A stretch of 7,531 bases of DNA from an uncultured Eubacteriales bacterium (lineage in GTDB: Bacteria > Bacillota > Clostridia > TANB77 > CAG-508), in contig CACXCH010000116.1 of NCBI GenBank assembly GCA_902766085.1, forward strand, positions 1 to 7,531, written 5' to 3'. The position numbers and the translations under genes are program-made. The notes below the pieces were generated by a model, which saw only the letters and a program-made list of their open reading frames with translations, searched no databases and was not told the DNA's origin. Within the stretch, counting starts at the first letter, position 1. Each line of letters begins with the position of its first letter. Shown piece by piece: positions 1 to 5,223 of the stretch.

Positions 1-59
1 AATTTTTCTTCATTAGTTAAGATTTCTTTAGTTTTGTTTTCTTCTTCATTTTTCGCCAT
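1..59 (-). CDS. N-terminal fragment of an unidentified protein (cut by window edge)
   Basis: An ATG at 59-57 opens a minus-strand frame that stays open to the window edge, giving 19 complete codons beginning MAKNEEENKTKEIL. An AAAGGA ribosome-binding sequence lies about 11 nt upstream, slightly far but in the right orientation. The visible part is highly charged and rich in Glu, Lys and Asn, with no signal peptide or membrane segment. This resembles a disordered cytosolic N-terminus. The fragment is too short to name a family. It does not resemble the start of RaiA or ComFC, the usual neighbours of raiA-motif RNAs. That it is a gene start rests on the start codon, the ribosome-binding sequence and the open frame; function is unknown. 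Confidence 0.6.
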   Translation of the reverse strand, partial: MAKNEEENKTKEILTNEEK

Positions 60-489
60 ACGCAAAAAATTCCTTTCTTTAAAAAATTTATAAAAATTAA
101 TAGTCAAAATTTATTAGAGTTCTAATTATAAAGAAATAATTATGATTTGATTTTTAGAGCACAAAATTAATTTTAAAATAATAAGTCTTAAATAAAATAC
201 ATCTAATTTTGAAACTATAGATTTAAGTATGAATACATTTAGTTTTAAATTATGAATTGTAAATAAGAACAAATTTAATTTGAATGCAAATTGTGGAGCA
301 TTGAATCAATTTTAACTAGAATCAAATATTTTTAGAAAATTAAATTTTATATGATTGAATATTTATCGTCTAGAAATAAAGATTTTCTTGAATAAATATT
401 GCAAAATTATATTATCACGATTTATGTTAAATAGCAATACTTTTTTTATATTTTAATTATGGGTAAGTTACTAGTTAACGCTTTTTAAT
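60..489. other. AT-rich intergenic region with no recognisable gene
   Basis: About 430 bp lie between the start of the leftmost gene and the 3' end of the candidate structured RNA. Both strands are broken by frequent stops. I found no RNA gene, clear repeat or convincing promoter. A TTGACT hexamer occurs on the minus strand about 50 bp upstream of the left gene, but no good -10 box follows at normal spacing. The sequence GAGTTCTAATT at 117-127 also occurs in the 32-bp repeats near 1187, which may be chance in such AT-rich DNA. The right end (480-497) contains an inverted repeat GCTTTTT-AATA-AAAAAGC that overlaps the U-tract of the RNA gene. Confidence 0.6.
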
Positions 490-516
490 AAAAAAGCTGG
501 AAAACATAATATTTAA
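490..516 (-). terminator. Closing-helix 3' arm plus T6 tract ending the candidate RNA
   Basis: The 3' arm of the 21-bp P1 helix ends in CCAGC and is followed at once by TTTTTT on the minus strand. The closing stem could therefore double as the terminator hairpin. A second, local option is the CTTTTT-TATT-AAAAAG inverted repeat just beyond. No comparable U-tract is seen on the plus strand beyond the other end of the helix. Confidence 0.5.
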
Positions 517-690
517 TAAGCGAGTAAGACGCGCCTTCAGCGGCCAACCGTAGTTCTACGAAAAAGCGAAATTTTTGAACGTTCCTTAGAAAGAGCAAAC
601 AAAAATTATTTATAACTTTTGTTTGTCACATTAGGCATAAGTCGTTCAAAACAGCAAATCTACGAGCCTTTAAATATTATGCTTTCCAGC
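490..690 (-). ncRNA. Candidate structured non-coding RNA of about 200 nt (raiA-motif-like?)
   Basis: This segment has no open frame but holds GC-rich patches in otherwise very AT-rich DNA. Read on the minus strand, 690-670 can pair with 516-496 in a 21-bp closing helix with a single G-U pair. Inside it, 651-643 pairs perfectly with 581-573 (9 bp). Nested further in, 625-617 pairs with 604-596 (9 bp) around a 12-nt loop. The 3' side carries a small GCC/GGC hairpin (544-533) and a GCG/CGC loop. The segments GCTCGTAG (667-660) and CTACGG (553-548) can also pair. The strand is set by the T6 run directly after the 3' arm of the closing helix (495-490), as in an intrinsic terminator. Size, a long P1 and a multibranched core recall the clostridial raiA-motif RNA, linked to sporulation in Clostridium acetobutylicum. 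6S RNA is a less likely alternative because the fold is branched rather than rod-like. Structured RNA is likely; the family name is inference. Confidence 0.75.
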
Positions 691-696
691 ATTCTA

Positions 697-723
697 AATT
701 TACAAACCATTAATCAGTAACAA
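697..723 (-). promoter_or_regulatory. Weak candidate sigma-A promoter for the structured RNA
   Basis: On the minus strand, TTGTTA (723-718) is followed after 15 nt by TAAATT (702-697), which would start transcription near 690, the first base of the closing helix. The spacing is short and the -10 box poor. A TAGAAT at 696-691 is the alternative but lies too close to the RNA. Transcription from the upstream MBL operon is also possible. Confidence 0.25.
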
Positions 724-729
724 TTGTTA
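718..729. repeat. 12-bp perfect palindrome at a gene end
   Basis: TAACAATTGTTA is fully self-complementary. It overlaps the stop codon of the small acidic gene and sits just upstream of the structured RNA, over the weak -35 candidate. It could be an operator half-site pair or a chance palindrome; nothing further supports a role. Confidence 0.4.
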
Positions 730-1047
730 TATTATAACATATTCTCCATTTTTGTATTGTAGCTTAATTGTTTCACTTTTATCCTCTAATAAGTCATTAT
801 ACAATTTATCAGAAATTTCAAATTCTTGCATATTTTTTCCATCTGATTCTCTTGTTAGAAAAACATATTTCTCGTCATCTCCAATTTCGTCAACTTCATA
901 TATTTCTCCTTCTTTTCTGAAATCAGATGTTAATTCTTCATCTTTTTCTACTTGTTTTTTTAGTTCTTTTGAAAATGCATCTAAAAATTTTTCGGACGCT
1001 TTTTCATTATTTTTAAATAGGCTTCTGCCAAATTCTAGTATATCCAC
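727..1047 (-). CDS. Small acidic protein of unknown function
   Basis: The product is 106 residues, rich in Glu, Asp and Lys, with no signal peptide or membrane segment. I chose the GTG at 1047-1045 because a GAAAGGAG ribosome-binding sequence sits 5 nt upstream (1060-1053). A TTG start 15 nt earlier would place that sequence inside the gene. Residues 1-40 look helical and charged. The second half alternates short hydrophobic strands with glycines and ends in KNGEYVII, as in a small beta-barrel. It is the last gene after the ComEC-like MBL protein, 154 bp away, probably on the same transcript since no good promoter is visible between them. DUF3006 proteins often follow this type of MBL gene and have a similar small beta-rich layout, but I cannot align them by eye, so I do not assign it. 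Confidence 0.8.
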   Translation of the reverse strand: MDILEFGRSLFKNNEKASEKFLDAFSKELKKQVEKDEELTSDFRKEGEIYEVDEIGDDEKYVFLTRESDGKNMQEFEISDKLYNDLLEDKSETIKLQYKNGEYVII

Positions 1048-1098
1048 TCTTTCTCCTTTCAAAATTTTAAAATTTGCTTACTATTTTCTTAAATCAAA

Positions 1099-1226
1099 TT
1101 TAAACTTATTTATTACTTCCTGAGTTCTGATTTAAACTTACTTGCTACTTTCTGAATTTTAATTTAAACTTACTTATTACTTTCTGAGTTCTAATTTGAA
1201 CTTACTTATTGCTTTCTGAGTCTAAG
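1099..1226. repeat. Tandem array of four 32-bp repeats across a stop codon
   Basis: Four head-to-tail units of exactly 32 bp begin at 1099, 1131, 1163 and 1195. On the plus strand the consensus is TTTAAACTTACTTATTACTT followed by TCTGAGTTCTAA. Units 1, 3 and 4 are close; unit 2 is more diverged. A degenerate fifth copy (23 of 32 matching) lies at 1067-1098 and a partial copy starts at 1227. The array fills the gap between the MBL gene and the small acidic gene. It encodes the last 11 or so residues of the MBL protein, and that gene's stop codon lies in unit 4. There are no unique spacers, so it is a minisatellite rather than a CRISPR. Confidence 0.9.
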
Positions 1227-2281
1227 TTTAAATTTACTTCTGATACATTTATTGTATTTCCATCACTTGTCATTAGGAATGAGCTTTCATTTGTATCAGT
1301 TCTAAGTATTGTTGTACCAATATCCTCAAGCCTTTTTATGGTATATTTGTTTGGCAGTCTATAGGAATTGTTTTTTCCTACTTCTATTACAGAATATGTT
1401 GGTCTTGCTTGTGATAGAAAGTTTGCTGTTGAGCTTGTGTTTGAACCATGATGTCCAACTTTTAGAACATCCACTTTATCCCATTTATACATATTTTCAA
1501 TTTCCTTTTCAGCATCTCCCATAAATAGGAATTTATTATTTTCATAGGTTATTTGACTTACAATAGAGCTATTATTATCAGAGTAGTCATCATTATTTTC
1601 TACAGAAAGTATTTTCATATTTAAGTCATTAATTTTAAACTCATCCCCAATATTGGGATTAGTTATTGTTAAATTCTTCTTTTTAGCACTCTTAATTACA
1701 TTTTTATAATTGGCTGTGTTGCTTCCCTTGGATGGCATAAGAATTTGCCCTATATCTAAATTATCTATAATTTCGTCTAGTCCACCAATATGATCTTCAT
1801 CACAATGGGTACCAATTAGATAATCAATTTTAGTAATTCCCTTTTTCTTTAAAAAACTAGAAACATTACTACCATCTTCATTATTTCCAGCATCAATTAA
1901 AATAGATTTATCTCCAAGCTTTATGAAAGATGAGTCAGCCTGTCCTACATAAAAGAACATTACATTTAATTTGTCATTGTTGAAGTCCACATTGTCTGCA
2001 CTTATTGTGTTTCCGCTTCCGTTGTTCAAAACACTTGAATTATCGTTATTTGTTGCACTCGAATCAACATCATTGGTGTTTGCTTCATAAATATTGTTTG
2101 AGGCCTGATTTTTAGCATTTAATGAAGCAATTCCATCATCTTGATTATTTATTGAAGCGCTCGTTTCAATGTTTTCAGTATTTGGAGTTTCATAAATTCC
2201 AATATATCTGCCAGCAATTATAAATATAACAAGCAAAATAATGCTGATAATATTTTTTATCTGTTTGTTCTTCTTTTTCAT
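1202..2281 (-). CDS. Membrane-anchored ComEC/Rec2-like metallo-beta-lactamase-fold protein
   Basis: The 359-residue product has a basic N-terminus, one membrane helix (about residues 10-28), an Asn/Ser/Thr-rich linker (about 30-104) and an MBL domain (about 105-345) related to the C-terminal domain of competence protein ComEC. Visible motifs are FYVGQAD (110-116), LIDAG (128-132), the metal motif THCDEDH (158-164), MGDAE (254-258), VGHHGSN (275-281) and an SVIEVGKNNSY strand (297-307). It is probably a hydrolase facing outside the cell; the substrate is unknown, with nucleic acid a guess from ComEC. Two usual ligand positions differ: the metal motif reads H-C-D-E-D-H, and RLP (308-310) stands where GHP is typical. 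The ATG at 2281 has a GAGG ribosome-binding sequence and lies just after a strong promoter. A TTG at 2335 would begin upstream of that promoter and is rejected. Confidence 0.88.
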   Translation of the reverse strand: MKKKNKQIKNIISIILLVIFIIAGRYIGIYETPNTENIETSASINNQDDGIASLNAKNQASNNIYEANTNDVDSSATNNDNSSVLNNGSGNTISADNVDFNNDKLNVMFFYVGQADSSFIKLGDKSILIDAGNNEDGSNVSSFLKKKGITKIDYLIGTHCDEDHIGGLDEIIDNLDIGQILMPSKGSNTANYKNVIKSAKKKNLTITNPNIGDEFKINDLNMKILSVENNDDYSDNNSSIVSQITYENNKFLFMGDAEKEIENMYKWDKVDVLKVGHHGSNTSSTANFLSQARPTYSVIEVGKNNSYRLPNKYTIKRLEDIGTTILRTDTNESSFLMTSDGNTINVSEVNLNLDSESNK

Positions 2282-2302
2282 TTTTATTTCCTCACAAAAA
2301 GA

Positions 2303-2331
2303 ATTATAACAAACAATATTATTTTTATCAA
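2303..2331 (-). promoter_or_regulatory. Strong sigma-A promoter for the MBL gene
   Basis: On the minus strand TTGATA (2331-2326), a 17-nt spacer and TATAAT (2308-2303) make a near-consensus promoter in the gap after spo0A. Transcription would start near 2296, leaving a leader of about 15 nt that includes the GAGG site. This supports the ATG at 2281 as start and shows the MBL gene can be expressed apart from spo0A. Confidence 0.75.
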
Positions 2332-2337
2332 TCAAAA

Positions 2338-3153
2338 TTATGCACTTTTTAATTCTAGTCTTAATTTATCTGATATCATTGCAATAAATTCCCCATTAGT
2401 TGGTTTCCCTTTGTCTGAGCTAACTGTATATCCAAATAAATTTTCAATTAAGTCTTGATTACCACGTCCCCAAGCTACCTCAATTGCGTGTCTAATTGCT
2501 CTCTCAACTCTAGGTGGAGTTGTATTATACTTAGTTGCAATGTCTGGATATAAAACTTTTGTTATTTGGTTTATTGCATTTATATCATTAATAGACATCA
2601 TAATTGCTTCTCTTAAAAATAGATATCCTTTAATGTTAGCTGGAACTCCAACTTCGTGAATCATATTAGTAACTAATGCTTCCAAATTTTTAGCATTTTT
2701 CTCATCGTTTATTTTTATGTATTTAGTTTTGTTATCATTATTTTCAATAATCTTGCTTTTAACTTCCACTGGTTCATAATTTCTTATTTGTTTTATCCTG
2801 TCTATAAGCAATTTCATATCAAAAGGCTTTTCTATATAGTAATCCGCTCCTAAGTTTAATGCTCTTTGAGTTATCTTTTCTTGTCCAACTGCTGAAATCA
2901 TTATAAAAGTGGGTTTCTTTTTTATCTCAGTTTTTGATAATTTTTCAAGTACACCAAGTCCATCAACCTGTGGCATAATCATATCAAGTAAGCAAATTTC
3001 AGGTTCCTTTTCCTTTATCGCCTCAATTGCATCTTCTCCATCTCTTGCAATTCCAACAACATTAATTTCTTCATCATTATTTAAAAAACTTTTTAATGTT
3101 TTTGCAAAGTCGTAATTATCATCAGCAATCAATACTTTCATTTTTTCATTCAT
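2338..3153 (-). CDS. spo0A: Sporulation master response regulator Spo0A
   Basis: The 271-residue product has the full two-domain Spo0A layout and a length close to the Bacillus protein. The receiver domain (about 5-125) shows the acidic pair D11-D12, phospho-acceptor D57 in LLDMIMP, S87 and K109 in EKPF. A variable linker follows (about 126-155). The DNA-binding effector domain (about 156-271) carries the family hallmarks IHEVGVPANIKGY, LYPDIA, RVERAIRHAIEVAW and LFGYTVS. The phosphorylated protein binds TGTCGAA-type boxes and directs entry into sporulation and other stationary-phase responses. A GGGAGGA ribosome-binding sequence lies 7 nt before the ATG (3167-3161), and a dedicated promoter precedes it. 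The upstream neighbour is a pseudouridine synthase, not spoIVB as usual in Bacillus and Clostridium. All key residues are present, so the protein should be functional; whether the organism sporulates cannot be told from this window. Confidence 0.98.
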   Translation of the reverse strand: MNEKMKVLIADDNYDFAKTLKSFLNNDEEINVVGIARDGEDAIEAIKEKEPEICLLDMIMPQVDGLGVLEKLSKTEIKKKPTFIMISAVGQEKITQRALNLGADYYIEKPFDMKLLIDRIKQIRNYEPVEVKSKIIENNDNKTKYIKINDEKNAKNLEALVTNMIHEVGVPANIKGYLFLREAIMMSINDINAINQITKVLYPDIATKYNTTPPRVERAIRHAIEVAWGRGNQDLIENLFGYTVSSDKGKPTNGEFIAMISDKLRLELKSA

Positions 3154-3175
3154 TCTACAATCCTCCCTTTTCTTT

Positions 3176-3182
3176 TGTCAAA
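3176..3182 (+). promoter_or_regulatory. Possible one-mismatch Spo0A box in the spo0A leader
   Basis: TGTCAAA within TTTTGTCAAATTTT differs at one base from the 0A-box core TGTCGAA. It lies just downstream of the predicted spo0A transcription start, where bound regulator would hinder transcription. In AT-rich DNA a near match can arise by chance, so this is only a hint of autoregulation. Confidence 0.3.
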
Positions 3183-3194
3183 TTTTACCATTTA

Positions 3195-3223
3195 ATTATA
3201 TTATTGTGGTTTAAAAAAATCAA
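3195..3223 (-). promoter_or_regulatory. Sigma-A promoter of spo0A
   Basis: TTGATT (3223-3218), exactly 17 nt and TATAAT (3200-3195) on the minus strand form a good vegetative promoter. The predicted start is near 3188, giving a leader of about 35 nt that carries the GGGAGGA site. No sigma-H-like promoter, as used by Bacillus spo0A, was recognised nearby. Confidence 0.75.
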
Positions 3224-3241
3224 GAGATTTTTGTAAAATTT

Positions 3242-3273
3242 TTCCAATTTTTGGAATCAATGTTATTTTCCAA
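3242..3273 (-). terminator. Weak, possibly competing hairpins after the pseudouridine synthase gene
   Basis: Just past the stop codon the minus strand has TTGGAA (3273-3268), TTCCAA (3256-3251) and TTGGAA (3247-3242). The middle element can pair with either neighbour, giving two mutually exclusive 6-bp stems. Only a short, interrupted T-run follows, so termination would be inefficient and some read-through into spo0A is plausible. Confidence 0.3.
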
Positions 3274-3282
3274 CAAAAACTT

Positions 3283-3969
3283 TTATATAATTGTCTCCAA
3301 TAGTTTCCATTTTCCTTTATATTCTGGTATATCTGTAAATGTTAATTTTTCTTTTGTAACTGGATGTTCTATAGTTAGTTTGTAAGCCCAAAGATAAAGA
3401 GAGCCATTTTGTGAACTTCTTCCGTGATATTTTACATCACCATATATAGCGTGCATTTTATTGGATAATTGAACCCTAATCTGGTGATGTCTGCCAGTCT
3501 CTAGATTTATTTTTAAAACTGATAAATTCTCATCTTTAAAAAAGCCTAAAGTTTCGTATTGTAGTTTTGCAAGTTTTGCATTTTTCTTATTAGCTTTTAC
3601 TACATAACTGGTATTCGTTTTTTCATCTTTCCACAAATAATCCTCTAACTTTCCATTTCGAGGACTCATCTCACCACTTACAATAGCCAAATAAGTTTTG
3701 TTAAAGGTTTTGTTTCTAACTTGTTCACTAAGTCTTGAAGCAGCTTTTGAAGTTCTGGCAAACACCATAACTCCACCTACCGGTCTATCAAGTCTATGCA
3801 CAAGTCCCAAGTAAACATTTCCTGGTTTGTTATATTTTTGCTTTATATATTCCTTCACAATAGTTAGCATATCTTTATCACCTGTTTTATCACTTTGTGT
3901 AGGAATATTAGCTTTTTTTTCAACTACAATTATTTGATTATCCTCATACAATACTTTTAAATTATCCAT
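3283..3969 (-). CDS. RluA-family RNA pseudouridine synthase
   Basis: The 228-residue product converts specific uridines in rRNA or tRNA to pseudouridine. It has the RluA catalytic signature HRLDRPVGG at 58-66 with nucleophile D61, preceded by the usual VLYEDNQIIVVEKKANIP opening. The later family motif LETGRHHQIRVQL (156-168) and YGDVKYHG (176-183) are also present. There is no N-terminal S4 RNA-binding domain, as in shorter RluA-type enzymes. The exact target uridine cannot be read from sequence, so no specific rlu symbol is given. The gene starts 3 nt after the methyltransferase stop codon, with its GGGAAG ribosome-binding sequence inside that gene, which implies translational coupling. The next gene on the strand is spo0A, after a 129-bp gap with its own promoter. 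Confidence 0.93.
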   Translation of the reverse strand: MDNLKVLYEDNQIIVVEKKANIPTQSDKTGDKDMLTIVKEYIKQKYNKPGNVYLGLVHRLDRPVGGVMVFARTSKAASRLSEQVRNKTFNKTYLAIVSGEMSPRNGKLEDYLWKDEKTNTSYVVKANKKNAKLAKLQYETLGFFKDENLSVLKINLETGRHHQIRVQLSNKMHAIYGDVKYHGRSSQNGSLYLWAYKLTIEHPVTKEKLTFTDIPEYKGKWKLLETII

Positions 3970-3972
3970 AAA

Positions 3973-4836
3973 TTATTCTTCCCATCTTGCATAAATTCCA
4001 CAAGGCAAAATTTCTTTTGAATTTGTCATTGGTAATCCAACCTCACCATTTGAAAATCTGCCTTTTATATTTTTTGGTAATTTCATCCTTAATACATTTT
4101 CAATAACTTGGCTCGATATTCCAGTAGTATAAGAATTAACTAGGAAAAATAAAGGCTTGTCTGATAAAACTTTTGTACATAATTCAATTAAGTCTTCAAT
4201 GTTATCTTCAAATTTCCATATTTCACCATTTTTTCCTCTGCCATAAGATGGTGGATCCATAATTATTGCATCATATTTATTGCCTCTTCTAATTTCTCTA
4301 TTAACAAATTTGAAAACATCATCTATTAAGAATCTAACATTTCTATCTCTTAGTCCAGATAAAGTTACATTTTCTTTTGCCATTTCGCACATACCTTTTG
4401 AACTATCAACATGACAAACAGACGCTCCTGCAAAAAGGCAGGCAACTGTTGCTCCTCCTGTATAGGCAAACAAGTTTAAAACTTTAATTTCTCTATTGGC
4501 ATTTTTTATTTTTGAAATCATAAAATCCCAGTTTACTGCTTGTTCAGGAAATAAGCCTGTGTGTTTAAACCCCATAGTTTTTAATGCAAATGTTAAGTTC
4601 TTGTATTTTACTGTCCAATTTTGTGGAATCTTATTATAATAGTTCCATTCTCCTCCACCAGATTTACTTCTTGCATATCTTGCATCAACCTCTTCCCATT
4701 TTTTAGGAAATGTTTTTTCTTTCCATATTATTTGTGGGTCAGGTCTAATCAAAATAGTGCTTCCCCATCTTTCTAATTTTTCACCATTTGCCATATCTAA
4801 AATTTCATAATCTTTCCAATCTCTTGCTACTTCCAT
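3973..4836 (-). CDS. Class I SAM-dependent methyltransferase, COG1092-like (probable rRNA methylase)
   Basis: The 287-residue product has a Rossmann-type methyltransferase core in its C-terminal two thirds: VLNLFAYTGGAT (119-130) is the SAM-binding loop, HVDSS (142-146) the acidic second strand, and MDPPSYGRG (193-201) the catalytic DPPxYG motif typical of RlmI/RlmK-like and PF10672 enzymes. Residues 1-115 form an aromatic-rich N-terminal part rather than a PUA domain. The family chiefly methylates 23S rRNA, and pairing with a pseudouridine synthase fits an RNA target, but the modified base is not determined. The ATG is supported by AAAAGGA about 6 nt upstream. A 34-codon membrane peptide gene ends 32 nt before it on the same strand, and the two are probably cotranscribed. 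Confidence 0.9.
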   Translation of the reverse strand: MEVARDWKDYEILDMANGEKLERWGSTILIRPDPQIIWKEKTFPKKWEEVDARYARSKSGGGEWNYYNKIPQNWTVKYKNLTFALKTMGFKHTGLFPEQAVNWDFMISKIKNANREIKVLNLFAYTGGATVACLFAGASVCHVDSSKGMCEMAKENVTLSGLRDRNVRFLIDDVFKFVNREIRRGNKYDAIIMDPPSYGRGKNGEIWKFEDNIEDLIELCTKVLSDKPLFFLVNSYTTGISSQVIENVLRMKLPKNIKGRFSNGEVGLPMTNSKEILPCGIYARWEE

Positions 4837-4868
4837 TTTTTATCCTTTTCTAACTAATTTTACTATCT

Positions 4869-4973
4869 CTAAAATATAAGGCTTAATGTAATCACGAACT
4901 GATGTAATAAAAAGGCTAGTATCCCTTCACCTATTACTAATGCTAAAATTGTAATAATAATAATTTTTTTCAT
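4869..4973 (-). CDS. 34-residue hydrophobic peptide, probable single-span membrane protein
   Basis: An ATG at 4973-4971 opens a 34-codon frame ending in TAG at 4871-4869. The peptide begins MKKIIIITILALVIGEG and continues as an almost unbroken run of Ile, Leu, Val and Phe with one Glu, His and Gln. This is a basic start followed by one membrane helix, or a signal-peptide-like segment without a mature domain. AGGGGGA lies about 8 nt upstream, a strong ribosome-binding sequence that is hard to explain otherwise. It sits between uvrC and the methyltransferase gene on their strand, directly downstream of the 54-bp duplication. It could be a small membrane modulator, a leader peptide or a type I toxin-like peptide; I recognise no family. 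Start and ribosome-binding sequence are seen directly; function is unknown. Confidence 0.6.
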   Translation of the reverse strand: MKKIIIITILALVIGEGILAFLLHQFVITLSLIF

Positions 4974-4989
4974 TTGATTTTTCCCCCTT

Positions 4990-5097
4990 AATTATTGATA
5001 ATGTTTTTATATTCTATTTTTTCATAGATTACTTTATGCTATCAATTATTGATAATGTTTTTATATTCTATTTTTTCATAGACTACTTTGCACTATC
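4990..5097. repeat. 54-bp tandem duplication, two near-identical copies
   Basis: Copies at 4990-5043 and 5044-5097 begin AATTATTGATAATG and differ at only four positions, three of them adjacent near the right end. A few bases of a third copy follow (ATTATTAG). On the minus strand each copy contains TCTAT-GAAAAA-ATAGA, a small hairpin that includes the mini-frame ATG AAA AAA TAG, and an ATTATCAATAAT imperfect palindrome. The array lies in the presumed 5' leader of the small membrane peptide gene. The high identity suggests a recent duplication. Confidence 0.92.
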
Positions 5098-5116
5098 ATT
5101 ATTAGCTTCTCTATAC

Positions 5117-5122
5117 ATTATA
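5117..5122 (-). promoter_or_regulatory. Candidate -10 box of a promoter for the peptide/methyltransferase genes
   Basis: A perfect TATAAT (5122-5117, minus) sits upstream of the 54-bp repeats. The hexamer 17 nt before it is TCATAA, a poor -35 box. This would fit either chance or a promoter that needs an activator; a Spo0A-box core lies about 45 bp further upstream. Confidence 0.35.
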
Positions 5123-5164
5123 TTAAGGGGATTTAATTTTTATGAGAAGTTTTCATCCAATAAT

Positions 5165-5171
5165 TTCGACA
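5165..5171 (-). promoter_or_regulatory. Perfect Spo0A-box core (TGTCGAA)
   Basis: The minus strand reads AAAAATGTCGAAATT, containing the complete seven-base 0A core. It lies in the gap after uvrC, about 55-60 bp before the start expected from the TATAAT box, a possible activator position. One such heptamer is roughly expected by chance in a window this size, so placement is the main argument. Confidence 0.35.
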
Positions 5172-5223
5172 TTTTTGTCTTTGTTTTTTATTCCTCTTTA
5201 TTGTATGTGTTTTTTATTTTCTG

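Noticed and set aside
490..690. 6S RNA, tmRNA, RNase P RNA or SRP RNA as identity of the structured RNA
   Set aside because: No tmRNA tag frame, RNase P or SRP signature could be recognised, and the branched fold does not look like rod-shaped 6S RNA; 6S remains the least excluded of these.
752..1123. Plus-strand frame of 123 codons opposite the small acidic gene
   Set aside because: It is antisense to a gene with a good ribosome-binding sequence, is Ser/Phe-rich as expected of the complement of Glu/Lys codons, and has no ribosome-binding sequence of its own.
1099..1226. Possible CRISPR array from regular 32-bp units
   Set aside because: The units are directly adjacent with no unique spacers, and no cas genes are present.
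2282..2335. TTG start giving the MBL protein 18 more residues
   Set aside because: It would begin upstream of the TTGATA-17-TATAAT promoter and lacks a ribosome-binding sequence; the ATG at 2281 has GAGG at good spacing and starts a normal basic-plus-hydrophobic N-terminus.
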